In this document: piece by piece, positions 56,771-64,000 of the stretch
Numbering within the stretch: position 1 is the first letter of the stretch
How the letters are laid out: every line of letters starts with the position of its first letter
Source: Bradyrhizobium sp. WSM471
Lineage (GTDB): Bacteria > Pseudomonadota > Alphaproteobacteria > Rhizobiales > Xanthobacteraceae
NCBI RefSeq assembly: GCF_000244915.1
Contig: NZ_CM001442.1
Coordinates: 4,030,001-4,094,000, forward strand
Reading direction: 5' to 3'
DNA: 64,000 nt
Program-made: the position numbers and the translations under genes
The notes under the pieces: generated by a model
Databases searched by the model: none
The model's input: the letters and a program-made list of their open reading frames with translations, nothing else
Told to the model about the DNA's origin: nothing

Positions 56771-57529
56771 ATGAAACACCTGATCCTGGGAGCACTCCTC
56801 TCCATGGCGGCCACCCTTCCTTCGTTCGCGCAGACGCCCGCAAGCAAGCCCGTCTCGATCGTTCTCGTACACGGCGCCTTCGTTGACGGCTCGGGCTGGA
56901 AGGCTGTCTACGACATTCTCACCCGCGACGGTTATGAGGTTTTGGTCGTCCAGAACTCGACTGCAACGCTCGACGGTGATGTCGAGACAACGCGGGAGGT
57001 CATACGCAAGGCGGGAAAGCCGGTCATTTTGGTAGGCCACTCGTATGGCGGCGCCGTCATCACCGAGGCCGGAAGCGATCCTAAGGTTCGCAAGCTCGTC
57101 TATATTGCCGCTTTCGCGCCAGACGTCGGAGAATCCGTCTACGAGCTCGCGACGCGTCCTACTCCGGGCGAGGCTGGAGCACCATTGTTGCCGCCGAGCG
57201 GCGGATTTATTCTGGTTGATCCGGCGAAGTTTCCGAGTGCGTTTGCGCAGGATGTCGATCCGTCCATCACCGCCTTCATGGCCGCAGCACAAGTTCCGTG
57301 GGGACTCAAAGCTGTCGAACACAAGATCGTTGGCGCAGCATGGAAAGACAAACCCGTACACTACATGCTGACAACGCAAGATCACATGATTCCGCCTAGC
57401 ACACAGCGCTTTATGTCTTCGCGAACAAAAGCAAAAATTACCGAGCTGTCGAGCAGCCATGCCGCGATGCTCTCCCACCCGCGGGAAGTTGCAGCCTTCG
57501 TCGAAAGCGCGGCCGGAGAAGCAGATTGA
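56771..57529 (+). CDS. Secreted alpha/beta hydrolase
   Basis: 252 residues. A Sec signal peptide (MKHLILGALLSMAATLPSFA, cleaved before Q) is followed by an alpha/beta hydrolase of the EstC/salicylate esterase-like family: IVLVHGAFVDGSGWK (oxyanion hole), nucleophile Ser in LVGHSYGGAVI, and the His in SSSHAAMLSHP near the C-terminus; the acid is probably Asp in LTTQDHMIPP. It should be a periplasmic esterase of small substrates. It is divergent from the large regulator and about 160 bp before a DJ-1-family gene. Confidence 0.87.
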   Translation: MKHLILGALLSMAATLPSFAQTPASKPVSIVLVHGAFVDGSGWKAVYDILTRDGYEVLVVQNSTATLDGDVETTREVIRKAGKPVILVGHSYGGAVITEAGSDPKVRKLVYIAAFAPDVGESVYELATRPTPGEAGAPLLPPSGGFILVDPAKFPSAFAQDVDPSITAFMAAAQVPWGLKAVEHKIVGAAWKDKPVHYMLTTQDHMIPPSTQRFMSSRTKAKITELSSSHAAMLSHPREVAAFVESAAGEAD

Positions 57530-57689
57530 TATCACCGTCACTCTAAACAAGGGCCGGTTTGAATAGGCTTGTTGTCCTTTCTTCAGCGGCCCGCTCTACG
57601 GTGCGGGAGCCCCAGCTGCCCAGCGCCGGGTTGGCGGCAATAGGACGACATTTGGGCTTAGTGCCTTCGCAAGACTCAAGGAGAATATC

Positions 57690-58358
57690 ATGACTCAGCA
57701 CGTCCTGGTTATCGTCAGCAACGCAGCCGCGATCGGTCCGAAAAATCGTAAGACGGGCTTCTTTTTCGCCGAGGTCGCGCATCCGTTCGATGTGCTGGAC
57801 AAGGCAGGCATTGCCGTTGAGTTCGCCTCTCTAAGGGGCGGATGGACGCCATATGATGCCTACGACGAGAAGGATCCTGCGCAGAAGGCTTTTCTCGAGA
57901 GCAAGGCCTTTCGCCGCTTGAATCGCAGTCGTAAACTAGCTGAGGTGGATGCTGCCGATTACGAAGCCATCTTCGTGCCAGGCGGTCTTGGACCGATGGT
58001 CGACATTCAGCGTAACCCCGTTGTTCAGAATGCAGTCGTGCGCGCCTGGAGCACTGGGAAGTTTGTAACTGCCGTTTGTCACGGTCCGTGCGCGCTGCTC
58101 GGGGTAGACCTGGGCGATGGCAAGCCGTTCGTGCAGGGCAAGAAGCTCACATCGTTCTCGAAGAAGGAAGAGTACGACTACGCGCGCGAAGACGTTCCTT
58201 ACGAACTTGAAGATGCCTTGCGGGCAGAGGGTGCCGAGTATACGTCCGCAGCAAACTGGCAGCCTCACGTCGTCGTTGACGGACGCCTCATCACTGGCCA
58301 GAATCCCGCCTCGGCCGGGCCCATGGCCAAGGAGTTGCTGGCGGCACTCAGAAAATAA
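57690..58358 (+). CDS. DJ-1/PfpI family protein (Hsp31-like)
   Basis: 222 residues, preceded by AAGGAG. The class I glutamine-amidotransferase-like fold is marked by PGGLGPMVD and the nucleophile elbow AVCHGPCALL, with Cys followed by His, and an N-terminal Glu in FFFAEVAHPFDVL that completes the site. The insert FSKKEEYDYAREDVPYELEDAL is typical of the Hsp31-type branch, which has glyoxalase III, deglycase or chaperone roles in different studies. It is cytoplasmic and lies between a hydrolase and a monooxygenase gene on the same strand, a group that often responds to reactive small molecules. Confidence 0.9.
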   Translation: MTQHVLVIVSNAAAIGPKNRKTGFFFAEVAHPFDVLDKAGIAVEFASLRGGWTPYDAYDEKDPAQKAFLESKAFRRLNRSRKLAEVDAADYEAIFVPGGLGPMVDIQRNPVVQNAVVRAWSTGKFVTAVCHGPCALLGVDLGDGKPFVQGKKLTSFSKKEEYDYAREDVPYELEDALRAEGAEYTSAANWQPHVVVDGRLITGQNPASAGPMAKELLAALRK

Positions 58359-58425
58359 AGAACAGGCAGCCGAGCCATCGCCTGGCTGACCTGAACGCCG
58401 CAGTCACCCTGAAAAGGCCTAGTCG

Positions 58426-58722
58426 ATGACAATGCCGTCGAAGATTACTGCCATTTTAGTTGCTCACCCGGGCAAGAGCGTTGAGCTTAGAGAACTGCTT
58501 GTTGGTCTGGCGCCGCATTGCAGGGCCGAACCTGGCAATCTGCGCTGGGACGTCTGGCGCGACAGTTCGGACGATCATCGTTACGTCCTTGATGAGCTTT
58601 ACCGGGACGCCGCGGCGGTCGAAGCGCACCGAACCTCGCAGCACTATCAGGCCTATTTGGCCAAGGTTCCCGAACTGGCGGAACGTACGGCAGTCATCGC
58701 GAAAGCCGTGGATGTTGGATGA
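58426..58722 (+). CDS. Antibiotic-biosynthesis-monooxygenase-type protein (ABM/YgiN family)
   Basis: 98 residues; the pattern KITAILVAHPGKSVELRELLVGLAPHCRAEPGNLRWDVWRD, then YVLDELYRDAAAVEAHRTSQHYQAYLAKV, is that of ABM-family quinol monooxygenases such as YgiN, a ferredoxin-like fold dimer. These proteins oxidise quinols or polyphenols without a cofactor, or act as small-molecule-binding stress proteins. It is 70 bp after the DJ-1 family gene and is probably cotranscribed with it. It is followed by the convergent kinase gene. Confidence 0.88.
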   Translation: MTMPSKITAILVAHPGKSVELRELLVGLAPHCRAEPGNLRWDVWRDSSDDHRYVLDELYRDAAAVEAHRTSQHYQAYLAKVPELAERTAVIAKAVDVG

Positions 58723-58830
58723 TGGGGATCACGCCGCGAATGGCCCAATCGCCATTCGTAATGGCCGTGCGCGTTTACCACACCGACGTTTCCAGGTGGG
58801 ACTTCGACCAAGGCGCGCGAGCCAGAAACA

Positions 58831-61083
58831 CTAACCGGCCACCCCGCCTCCCAGCGCCTTCCTGATCATCTCGGCGAGCTGGTTGCGGCGGTAGGGTTTT
58901 GTCAGGAGCATGACGCCGTCATCGAGCTTGCCGTGGTGGACGATGGCGTTGTCGGTATAGCCGGAGGTGTAGAGCACCTTAAGGCCGGGGCGGATCGTCG
59001 CCACCTTGTCGGCGAGCTCGCGCCCGCTCATGCCGCCGGGGATGACGACGTCGGTGAACAGCAGATCGAACGGCTGGCCGGCCCGGATCAGCTCCAGCGC
59101 GGCCTTGCTGTCGGGCGCGGCGACGGTCTGGTAGCCGAGGCTCTGGAGCTGCACGGTGACGAAGTTGCGCACCAGCGGATCATCCTCGACCACGAAAATG
59201 GTCTCGGCCCCGCCTTCCGCCGGCGGCGTCGTGGTGGGAGCCACTTCGGCCATGCCTTCGCCCGGGGGCAGATAGAGCTTGATCGTGGTGCCGTGGCCTT
59301 CCTCACTGTAGATCTTGATGTGGCCGCCGGACTGCTTGACGAAGCCGTAGACCATGGAGAGGCCGAGGCCGCTTCCCTTGCCGACCTCCTTGGTGGTGAA
59401 GAACGGCTCGAACGCCTGCTGCTGCACCTCGGCCGGCATACCGGTGCCGGTGTCGCTGACGGCGAGCATCACGTAAGGGCCGGGCCGCACGTCGGGATTG
59501 TTTTGCGCATAGGCCTGGTCGAGCACGACGCGGTGGGCCTCGAGCAGCAGCTTGCCGCCGTTCGGCATGGCGTCGCGGGCGTTGATGGCCATGTTGAGCA
59601 GGGCATTGGTGAGGCGGGACGGATCGATGTGCGCGGTCATCTGCCCCTGTTCGAGCACGGTCTCGATCTCGATCTGCTCGCCGAGGGTGGGGCGCAGGAG
59701 TTTCGCGATGTCCGCGACCGCGGCGTTGATCTCGACGTTGCGCGGCTGGAGCGGTTGCCTGCGCGCGAAGGCGAGCAGATGCTGGATCAGCTCGGCGCAG
59801 CGTTCGGCGGCCTCGTCGATCAGGCGCGCCACGCGCTGGAGGTCGGGCTGCTGCTTCAGGCTTGCCACCAGCGTCTCGGTATTGCCGGAGATCACGGTCA
59901 GCATGTTGTTGAAGTCGTGCGCGACGCCGCCGGTGAGCTTGCCGATCGCATCCAGCTTCTGCGACTGGTACAATTGCCGCTCGGTCTCGCGCGAGGTGGT
60001 CGCGTCGTGATAGACCAGCACCGCGCCGGAGACGTTGCCTTGCCCGTCCAGCATCGGCCGGCCGCTGATCATGAGATGGCGGGAAGGATTGCCGCTGTGC
60101 GGGCGGACGATCATCTCCATGTTCTCGAACGGCTCGCCGCGCAGCACGCGTGCCGACGGCAGCTCGTCGGGCTTGAGCGGGGTGACGCCGTCGCCGTGAA
60201 GCACGCTGGACATCGCGCGCAGATTGCGCAGGTTCATGCCGGTCCGGTGCAGCAGCATGCGCTCCGCGGCCGGATTGGACAGAAGGACGTTGCCCTCGGC
60301 ATCGATGACCAACACCGCCTCCGCCATGCTGTGAAAGGTGCTCTGGAGCACGTTGACCGACAGGCGCAGCTCGTCATGCGCGTTGACCAGATGCTCGGTG
60401 CGCTCGGCCACCGCGGCCTCGAGCTGCTGATTGGCGGCCGTGGTCTCCAACAGCGTGCTCTTGAGTGCGCCCTCGCTGCGCCGGCTCTCGCGCATCATCA
60501 TCACGACCAGCAGCAGGATCACCAGCGCGCCGGCGACGTCGATCCCGAGCAGCACGATGCCGGTGCGGCGCGAATCCTGGGAGCGCGCCGCGAGCAATCG
60601 TTCTTCCTCTGCGCTCAAATGATCGAAATTGCCCATCACCGTGTCCATCAGGCCACGGCCCTCGCCCTTGCCCTGGACCGCGGCAATGCCGGCCTGATCG
60701 TTTCCGGCGCGCAGGCGCATCACTTCGGCGGCGATCTCGATCCGGCGCAGCGCCAGCGGCTCGGTGCCCTCGAGCAGCGCGACATGTTCGGGAGTGTCAC
60801 GCACGCTGCGCTTGAGGTCGGCGAGTGCCGGTGCGATCCGGGCGTGCACCGCCTGGAATTCTTCGCTGAAGCTCGGGTTGCGATAGATCTCGTAGCCGCG
60901 AGCGGCGCTCTCGGCACTGCGTATCAGCACGCGCAGGTCGGAGATCTTCTTGAGCACCTGGACGGTATGATTGACCCAGGCCGCGTCGGACCGTGACTTG
61001 ACGTCGAGGCCGATCGAGGCTGCGGTGATGATCAGGAGGATGGCAAGTCCAGCACCGAGAATGACGCGCTGCGTTGGGATCAA
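58831..61083 (-). CDS. Hybrid sensor histidine kinase (CHASE3-like, PAS, HisKA, HATPase, REC)
   Basis: 750 residues from a TTG at 61083 that overlaps the response-regulator stop (TTGA); an ATG at 61137 would give 18 more residues but overlap the upstream gene further. Two membrane segments (about 8-28 and 178-198) flank a periplasmic helical CHASE3-like domain (SDAAWVNHTVQVLKKISDLRVLI). A PAS domain follows, then HisKA with phospho-acceptor His in GGVAHDFNNMLTVI, HATPase (NALLNMAINARDAMP, DTGTGMP, GSGLGLSMVYGF) and a C-terminal receiver with phospho-acceptor Asp in LLFTDVVIPGG. It is coupled to the upstream response regulator. Confidence 0.92.
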   Translation of the reverse strand: MIPTQRVILGAGLAILLIITAASIGLDVKSRSDAAWVNHTVQVLKKISDLRVLIRSAESAARGYEIYRNPSFSEEFQAVHARIAPALADLKRSVRDTPEHVALLEGTEPLALRRIEIAAEVMRLRAGNDQAGIAAVQGKGEGRGLMDTVMGNFDHLSAEEERLLAARSQDSRRTGIVLLGIDVAGALVILLLVVMMMRESRRSEGALKSTLLETTAANQQLEAAVAERTEHLVNAHDELRLSVNVLQSTFHSMAEAVLVIDAEGNVLLSNPAAERMLLHRTGMNLRNLRAMSSVLHGDGVTPLKPDELPSARVLRGEPFENMEMIVRPHSGNPSRHLMISGRPMLDGQGNVSGAVLVYHDATTSRETERQLYQSQKLDAIGKLTGGVAHDFNNMLTVISGNTETLVASLKQQPDLQRVARLIDEAAERCAELIQHLLAFARRQPLQPRNVEINAAVADIAKLLRPTLGEQIEIETVLEQGQMTAHIDPSRLTNALLNMAINARDAMPNGGKLLLEAHRVVLDQAYAQNNPDVRPGPYVMLAVSDTGTGMPAEVQQQAFEPFFTTKEVGKGSGLGLSMVYGFVKQSGGHIKIYSEEGHGTTIKLYLPPGEGMAEVAPTTTPPAEGGAETIFVVEDDPLVRNFVTVQLQSLGYQTVAAPDSKAALELIRAGQPFDLLFTDVVIPGGMSGRELADKVATIRPGLKVLYTSGYTDNAIVHHGKLDDGVMLLTKPYRRNQLAEMIRKALGGGVAG

Positions 61084-61502
61084 GGGGCTTCTTTCTTGTC
61101 CTTCGGCTGCGAGCCATCGCCCGGCGCGGCGATGCATTCCCGGATCGTGGTCAGCAGCGCGTCCGGCGTGAACGGCTTGCGCAGGCAGCGGGTGGCGCCG
61201 AGTTCCAGCGCCATCCGGAGGAAGTCGGGGGAGGGCGAGGCGGACGACGCGAAGGCGTAGCCGGACATCGCGATCAGCGGAACCGCCGGCGCGCGCTCGT
61301 GAAAGATGCGAATGGATTCGAAGCCGCGCATGTGCGGCATGAAGATGTCGACCAGCATCACGTCGAAATTCTGTGTTTCGAGCGCAGCCAAACCCGTTTC
61401 TCCGCCGTCAGTCAACGTGACGTCGAAGCCCTGACGTTGGAGGAGGACCTCGATGGTCGCGCCGACCATCGGATCGTCATCAACCACGAGAATGCGCGGC
61501 AT
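61080..61502 (-). CDS. Stand-alone receiver-domain response regulator
   Basis: 140 residues. The receiver fold is complete: ILVVDDDPMVG (acidic pair), phospho-acceptor Asp in VMLVDIFMP (about residue 52), Ser in AMSGYAF and Lys in LRKPFTP. There is no output domain, so it would act as a phospho-relay or by protein contact, in the CheY/Spo0F way. It overlaps the histidine kinase by 4 bp and so forms one transcript with it. Confidence 0.93.
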   Translation of the reverse strand: MPRILVVDDDPMVGATIEVLLQRQGFDVTLTDGGETGLAALETQNFDVMLVDIFMPHMRGFESIRIFHERAPAVPLIAMSGYAFASSASPSPDFLRMALELGATRCLRKPFTPDALLTTIRECIAAPGDGSQPKDKKEAP

Positions 61503-61689
61503 GACACTTCCCAGTCATCGAAGTCCCCACAGCCAAGTTGATACAGGTGAATCGCGCGTCGGGTCAATTTGGGATTGGATAAGGGTAGATATGCACGGTG
61601 CGGTGAATAGAGGTCCACTCGCATCGGTTGCGCGCGGCATCGCCGATGACGAATACGAGGCGAGCGAAACAGGGTGAGGTGCCTGAATG

Positions 61690-61718
61690 AAAAAGGCGCC
61701 GCATCGCTGCGACGCCTT
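61690..61718 (-). terminator. Rho-independent terminator of the BA14K gene
   Basis: On the minus strand a GC-rich hairpin (AAGGCG / CGCCTT with inner GCA/TGC arms) is followed by a run of five T, 25 bases after the stop at 61743. Confidence 0.8.
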
Positions 61719-61742
61719 CTTCTTCAAGTGTTGCAGGTCGTA

Positions 61743-62375
61743 CTACGGGCAGGGATGACGCTGGCCGTCATAGCCGAGATAGGTGCCGGACGCCGGATCG
61801 TAGGACTTGAAGCGCTGCGCGCAGTACGCCGTGGAGTCGCCGCCGGTATCGGGGACCACGGCCACTGACGGCTCATCGTAATAGCTGTCGCCGTAGTAGT
61901 ATGGGTCGTCATAGTAGCCGCCGCCGTAATAGGCGTATGAGCCGAGGCCGCCGATCGCAGCACCCGCCGCGACACCGGGCCAGAAGCCGCCACCGTGATG
62001 GCGCCAGCCGCCGCCGTGCCAATGACCGCCGCCGCCATTCCAGTGGTGACCCCCGGCTGCTGCGAAGCTTCGTCCGCCGCCGCCGTTGAAGGATGCTCCG
62101 CCGCTGGGACGCGCGACTGCACCTGCTGCGAAGTTACCGCCGCCGCCCATGCGTGCGCCGCCACCGCCAAAGTGAGCGCCGCCGCCACCGAAGTGAGCGC
62201 CACCGCCGCCACCGATGTGAGCACCGCCGCCGCCGAAGTGGGCACCGCCACCTCCGCCGAAATGCCCACCACCCCCGCCACCGCCATGTCCGGGACCTTG
62301 CGCGAAGCTCGGCGTCGCCAACGGGAGAACCAGTGCCACGGCCGCAGCCGCGCTCAACACTCTCAGACTTTTCAT
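61743..62375 (-). CDS. BA14K-family secreted glycine-rich protein
   Basis: 210 residues from the ATG at 62375 with AAGGAG 9 bases upstream; a much longer frame to 62918 is rejected, since that part is antisense to the NDUFA12 gene. A Sec signal (MKSLRVLSAAAAVALVLPLA, cleaved after SFA) is followed by a large Gly/His-rich region of repeated GGGGAHFGG units, a WPGVAAGAAIGGLGSYAYY segment and the C-terminal BA14K motif AYCAQRFKSYDPASGTYLGYDGQRHPCP with two Cys. BA14K proteins are surface or periplasmic antigens of rhizobia and Brucella. A GGAAC-N16-GGTT sequence upstream (62401-62425) is a weak EcfG-like promoter. Confidence 0.9.
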   Translation of the reverse strand: MKSLRVLSAAAAVALVLPLATPSFAQGPGHGGGGGGGHFGGGGGAHFGGGGAHIGGGGGAHFGGGGAHFGGGGARMGGGGNFAAGAVARPSGGASFNGGGGRSFAAAGGHHWNGGGGHWHGGGWRHHGGGFWPGVAAGAAIGGLGSYAYYGGGYYDDPYYYGDSYYDEPSVAVVPDTGGDSTAYCAQRFKSYDPASGTYLGYDGQRHPCP

Positions 62376-62400
62376 GATCAAACTCCTTTTCCCGGAAGCA

Positions 62401-62425
62401 AACCCCATGAAAGGGCCGTAGTTCC
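62401..62425 (-). promoter_or_regulatory. Weak EcfG-like promoter of the BA14K gene
   Basis: On the minus strand GGAAC and GGTT are 16 bases apart, one base off the EcfG consensus CGTT in the -10 box. It ends 26 bp before the ATG. Low confidence as the match is imperfect. Confidence 0.25.
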
Positions 62426-62621
62426 TGGGATCACGGCGGTTTGCGTGCGAGGACAAGCTTTCATGGCCACGCTGTATCCGGCATGAACGGATCGCGTCCG
62501 ATTTGCGGCAGCGTTCCGTGCCGGGAGACCGCATCTGCAGCAGGGCACCGCCGCCCGCGCCGAACTGGACATTTCGCCGTCCGGATGGCATCACGACCCG
62601 ACGAAGCAGGGCCCTTGCCGC

Positions 62622-63029
62622 ATGAAACAATTCTTCCTGAAGTTCTTCACCTGGTGGAATGGCCAGACGTTTGGCACCCAACTCTGGACCAAGCGCTATG
62701 GCGAGCTGGTCGGCCAGGACGAGCAGGGCAACCTCTATTATCGCACCCGTGGCGGGGTGATCGACCCGACGCTCGGCTTCGAGCGCCGCTGGGTGGTCTA
62801 TAACGGCTATGCCGAGGCCAGCCGTATCCCGCCGTCCTGGCACGGCTGGATGCACCACACCGTCGACGTGCCGCCGACGCAGGACAACTACCAGCCGCGC
62901 GAGTGGGAAAAGCCGCACCAGCCCAATCTCACGGGCACGGCGAACGCCTACCGTCCCTCAGGCTCGACGCTCGCCAGCGGCAAGCGGCCGAAGGCGACTG
63001 GCGACTATCAGCCCTGGACCCCCGGCTAG
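62622..63029 (+). CDS. NADH:ubiquinone oxidoreductase subunit NDUFA12
   Basis: 135 residues. The NDUFA12/B17.2 core is clear: QLWTKRYGELVGQDEQGNLYYR, DPTLGFERRWVVYNGYAEASRIPPSWHGWMHHTVD, then PHQPNLTGTANAYRPSGS. It is an accessory subunit of complex I shared with mitochondria and found in alphaproteobacteria away from the nuo operon; it binds the peripheral arm. The length is standard. A hairpin terminator lies about 300 bp downstream. Confidence 0.93.
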   Translation: MKQFFLKFFTWWNGQTFGTQLWTKRYGELVGQDEQGNLYYRTRGGVIDPTLGFERRWVVYNGYAEASRIPPSWHGWMHHTVDVPPTQDNYQPREWEKPHQPNLTGTANAYRPSGSTLASGKRPKATGDYQPWTPG

Positions 63030-63327
63030 GCTTCCGATCCCCGTCTCAATCCTTGTCGTGGGAGTGGATGCACCCGCATCCGCCTCGCCCTACTGTGGAC
63101 AACGGGAACAGCGGGGATGAGTCCTGCGCGCTGGTTGCGGCCACGCGGGGGATGCGGCTCAATGGTCGCATCTTACGGAGATGGGAGACCATCGCGTTCG
63201 GTTCGGGCAACAGTTCGCGACTGTCCCGAAATGCAGCGGTCGCCGACCAGGACTCGATCGGGAGATAGGCCCCCGGTCTGGAAGCTCCGAAATCGCCCGA
63301 TGAAATGTGCAGCCGCCGTAAGACAGG

Positions 63328-63360
63328 AAAGGCCGCTCGGGAAACCGGGCGGCCTTTTTC
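63328..63360 (+). terminator. Rho-independent terminator
   Basis: GGCCGCTCGG and CCGGGCGGCC pair around a GAAA loop and are followed by TTTTTC. It lies 300 bp after the NDUFA12 stop, so it may end that transcript or an unseen small RNA. Confidence 0.8.
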
Positions 63361-63387
63361 TTTCGTAGAGGGACAACGGGATGTCGC

Positions 63388-63515
63388 GTGCCCCGGACGC
63401 TGCGCAGCACGGAGTGATGCGCTGCAGAGCCGGGGCCCATGCATCAGCACCCGTGTGGCTTCCTGGGTCTCGGCTCTGCGCAGCATCGCTGCGCGCCGCA
63501 GCGCGTCCGGGACAC
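63388..63515. repeat. Imperfect inverted repeat (GTGCCCCGGACGC family)
   Basis: The left arm starts GTGCCCCGGACGCTGCGCAG and the right arm ends GCGTCCGGGACAC, with inner CAGAGCCGGGGCC / GGTCTCGGCTCTG arms. It is a fourth intergenic repeat family of the window and lies at the end of the DJ-1-family gene. Confidence 0.72.
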
Positions 63516-63526
63516 GAGAGTGGAGA

Positions 63527-64000
63527 CTAGGTCATCCGCTCGGCTGCGCGCTTCACTGCTTCGAGGCGGCGAGCCTGGTTCGCTGCGCCGCGCTCCCTGA
63601 GCAACGCCAGCACTTCCGCCGGCGCGGCATCGGGCGAGCCTGCATTGAATGGCGGGGCCGGATTGTATTCGAGCTGAAGCTGGATCACCTCCGCGGTGGT
63701 GCGATCGACCATGATCGACACCAGGGTCAGCGCGAAATCGATTCCGGCGGTGACGCCGCCGCCGGTGATGCGGTTGCGGTCGACGCAGACGCGCGTCTTG
63801 GTCGGCGTCGCGCCGAACTGAGCGAGCATCTCCATCGCGCTCCAATGCGTGGCGGCGCGGTAGCCCTTCAAGAGGCCGGCGGCGCCGAGCGCCAGCGATC
63901 CCGTGCAGACCGAGGTGACGTATTTGGCGCCCTCGGCCTGGCGGCGCAGGAAACCGAGCACCTCCTCGTCATTGAGCAGGTCGTTGGTGCCGCCGCCGCC
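63527..64000 (-). CDS. DJ-1/PfpI family, isonitrile-hydratase-like (5' truncated by window edge)
   Basis: The frame is open to base 64000, so the N-terminus lies outside; about 157 residues are visible. The nucleophile elbow is TSVCTGSLALGAAGLL with Cys, preceded by the FLRRQAEGAKYV helix, and a THWSAMEMLAQFG segment follows, then VCVDRNRITGGGVTAGIDFAL. This is the layout of cyclohexyl-isocyanide hydratase (InhA) and of the N-terminal part of GlxA-type regulators. No helix-turn-helix is present at the C-terminus, which ends AANQARRLEAVKRAAERMT, so the enzyme type is more likely. Confidence 0.88.
   Translation of the reverse strand, partial: GGGGTNDLLNDEEVLGFLRRQAEGAKYVTSVCTGSLALGAAGLLKGYRAATHWSAMEMLAQFGATPTKTRVCVDRNRITGGGVTAGIDFALTLVSIMVDRTTAEVIQLQLEYNPAPPFNAGSPDAAPAEVLALLRERGAANQARRLEAVKRAAERMT

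Larger units (their letters stand above)
63030..63526. other. Gene-free stretch after NDUFA12
   Basis: No coding ORF is supported. It holds a rho-independent terminator (63328-63357) and an imperfect inverted repeat (63388-63515). The 300 bp before the terminator are not explained and could contain a small transcript. Confidence 0.5.

Noticed and set aside
58933..60996. 687-residue plus-strand ORF opposite the histidine kinase
   Set aside because: It is the antisense of a clear kinase gene with full HisKA, HATPase and receiver motifs; long antisense frames are expected at this GC content.

Overview
The window reads as the chromosome of a Bradyrhizobium-like alphaproteobacterium (Hyphomicrobiales). 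This rests on uniformly high GC, several copies of imperfect inverted repeats of the kind scattered through Bradyrhizobium genomes (cores such as GTAGCCCGGATGGAGC), perfect FNR/FixK-type boxes, a B12-dependent class II ribonucleotide reductase (NrdJ), a BA14K-family surface protein and an NDUFA12-type complex I accessory subunit. No rRNA, tRNA or CRISPR array was recognised. The species assignment is an inference from these features.

Left flank (1-13.9 kb) is ordinary chromosome: a TetR regulator cut by the window edge, a PaiB-type regulator, pyridoxal kinase, an envelope protein with weak M15-peptidase similarity, a Flp pilin, an EamA transporter, YjdM, a PilZ-XRE fusion, a TolA-like coiled-coil protein, a fatty-acid desaturase, a stress-type operon with an EcfG-like promoter, a cytochrome c and an HdeA-like protein each behind a perfect TTGAT-N4-ATCAA box, and a ParB-like protein.

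The middle (about 14.0-48.1 kb) is an accessory island rich in defence and mobility genes. In order: a MazG-like/zinc-ribbon/CHAT fusion; a block of Sel1, TPR, HNH-endonuclease and zinc-metallopeptidase-like genes; an HExxH protein; a Tn7-like transposition operon on the minus strand (TnsA, a stand-alone copy of the TnsB N-terminus, TnsB, TnsC, TniQ) with an upstream accessory operon (phosphoesterase, a possible second TnsA-like protein, two unknowns); a plus-strand anti-phage operon (ribbon-helix-helix protein, DUF499 ATPase, DUF3780, DUF1156 methyltransferase, PLD-SNF2 helicase); and, tail to tail with it, a type II CBASS operon (Cap5 HNH-SAVED, CD-NTase, Cap2 E2-E1, Cap3 JAMM). No cas genes accompany the Tn7-like module. 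Possible island ends with a shared inverted 10-mer lie near 16.08 and 48.10 kb, but this is speculative.

The right flank (48.2-64 kb) returns to core genome: nrdJ with candidate NrdR boxes, a second EamA transporter, a large winged-helix/NTPase/TPR regulator, a small alpha/beta hydrolase - DJ-1 - monooxygenase group, a hybrid histidine kinase overlapping a response regulator, a BA14K protein, NDUFA12 and a DJ-1/PfpI family gene cut by the right edge. The best candidates for new biology are the MazG-CHAT fusion, the duplicated TnsB N-terminal domain in the Tn7-like operon, the RExxH metallopeptidase relic and a 58-bp repeat shared by two of the island promoters.
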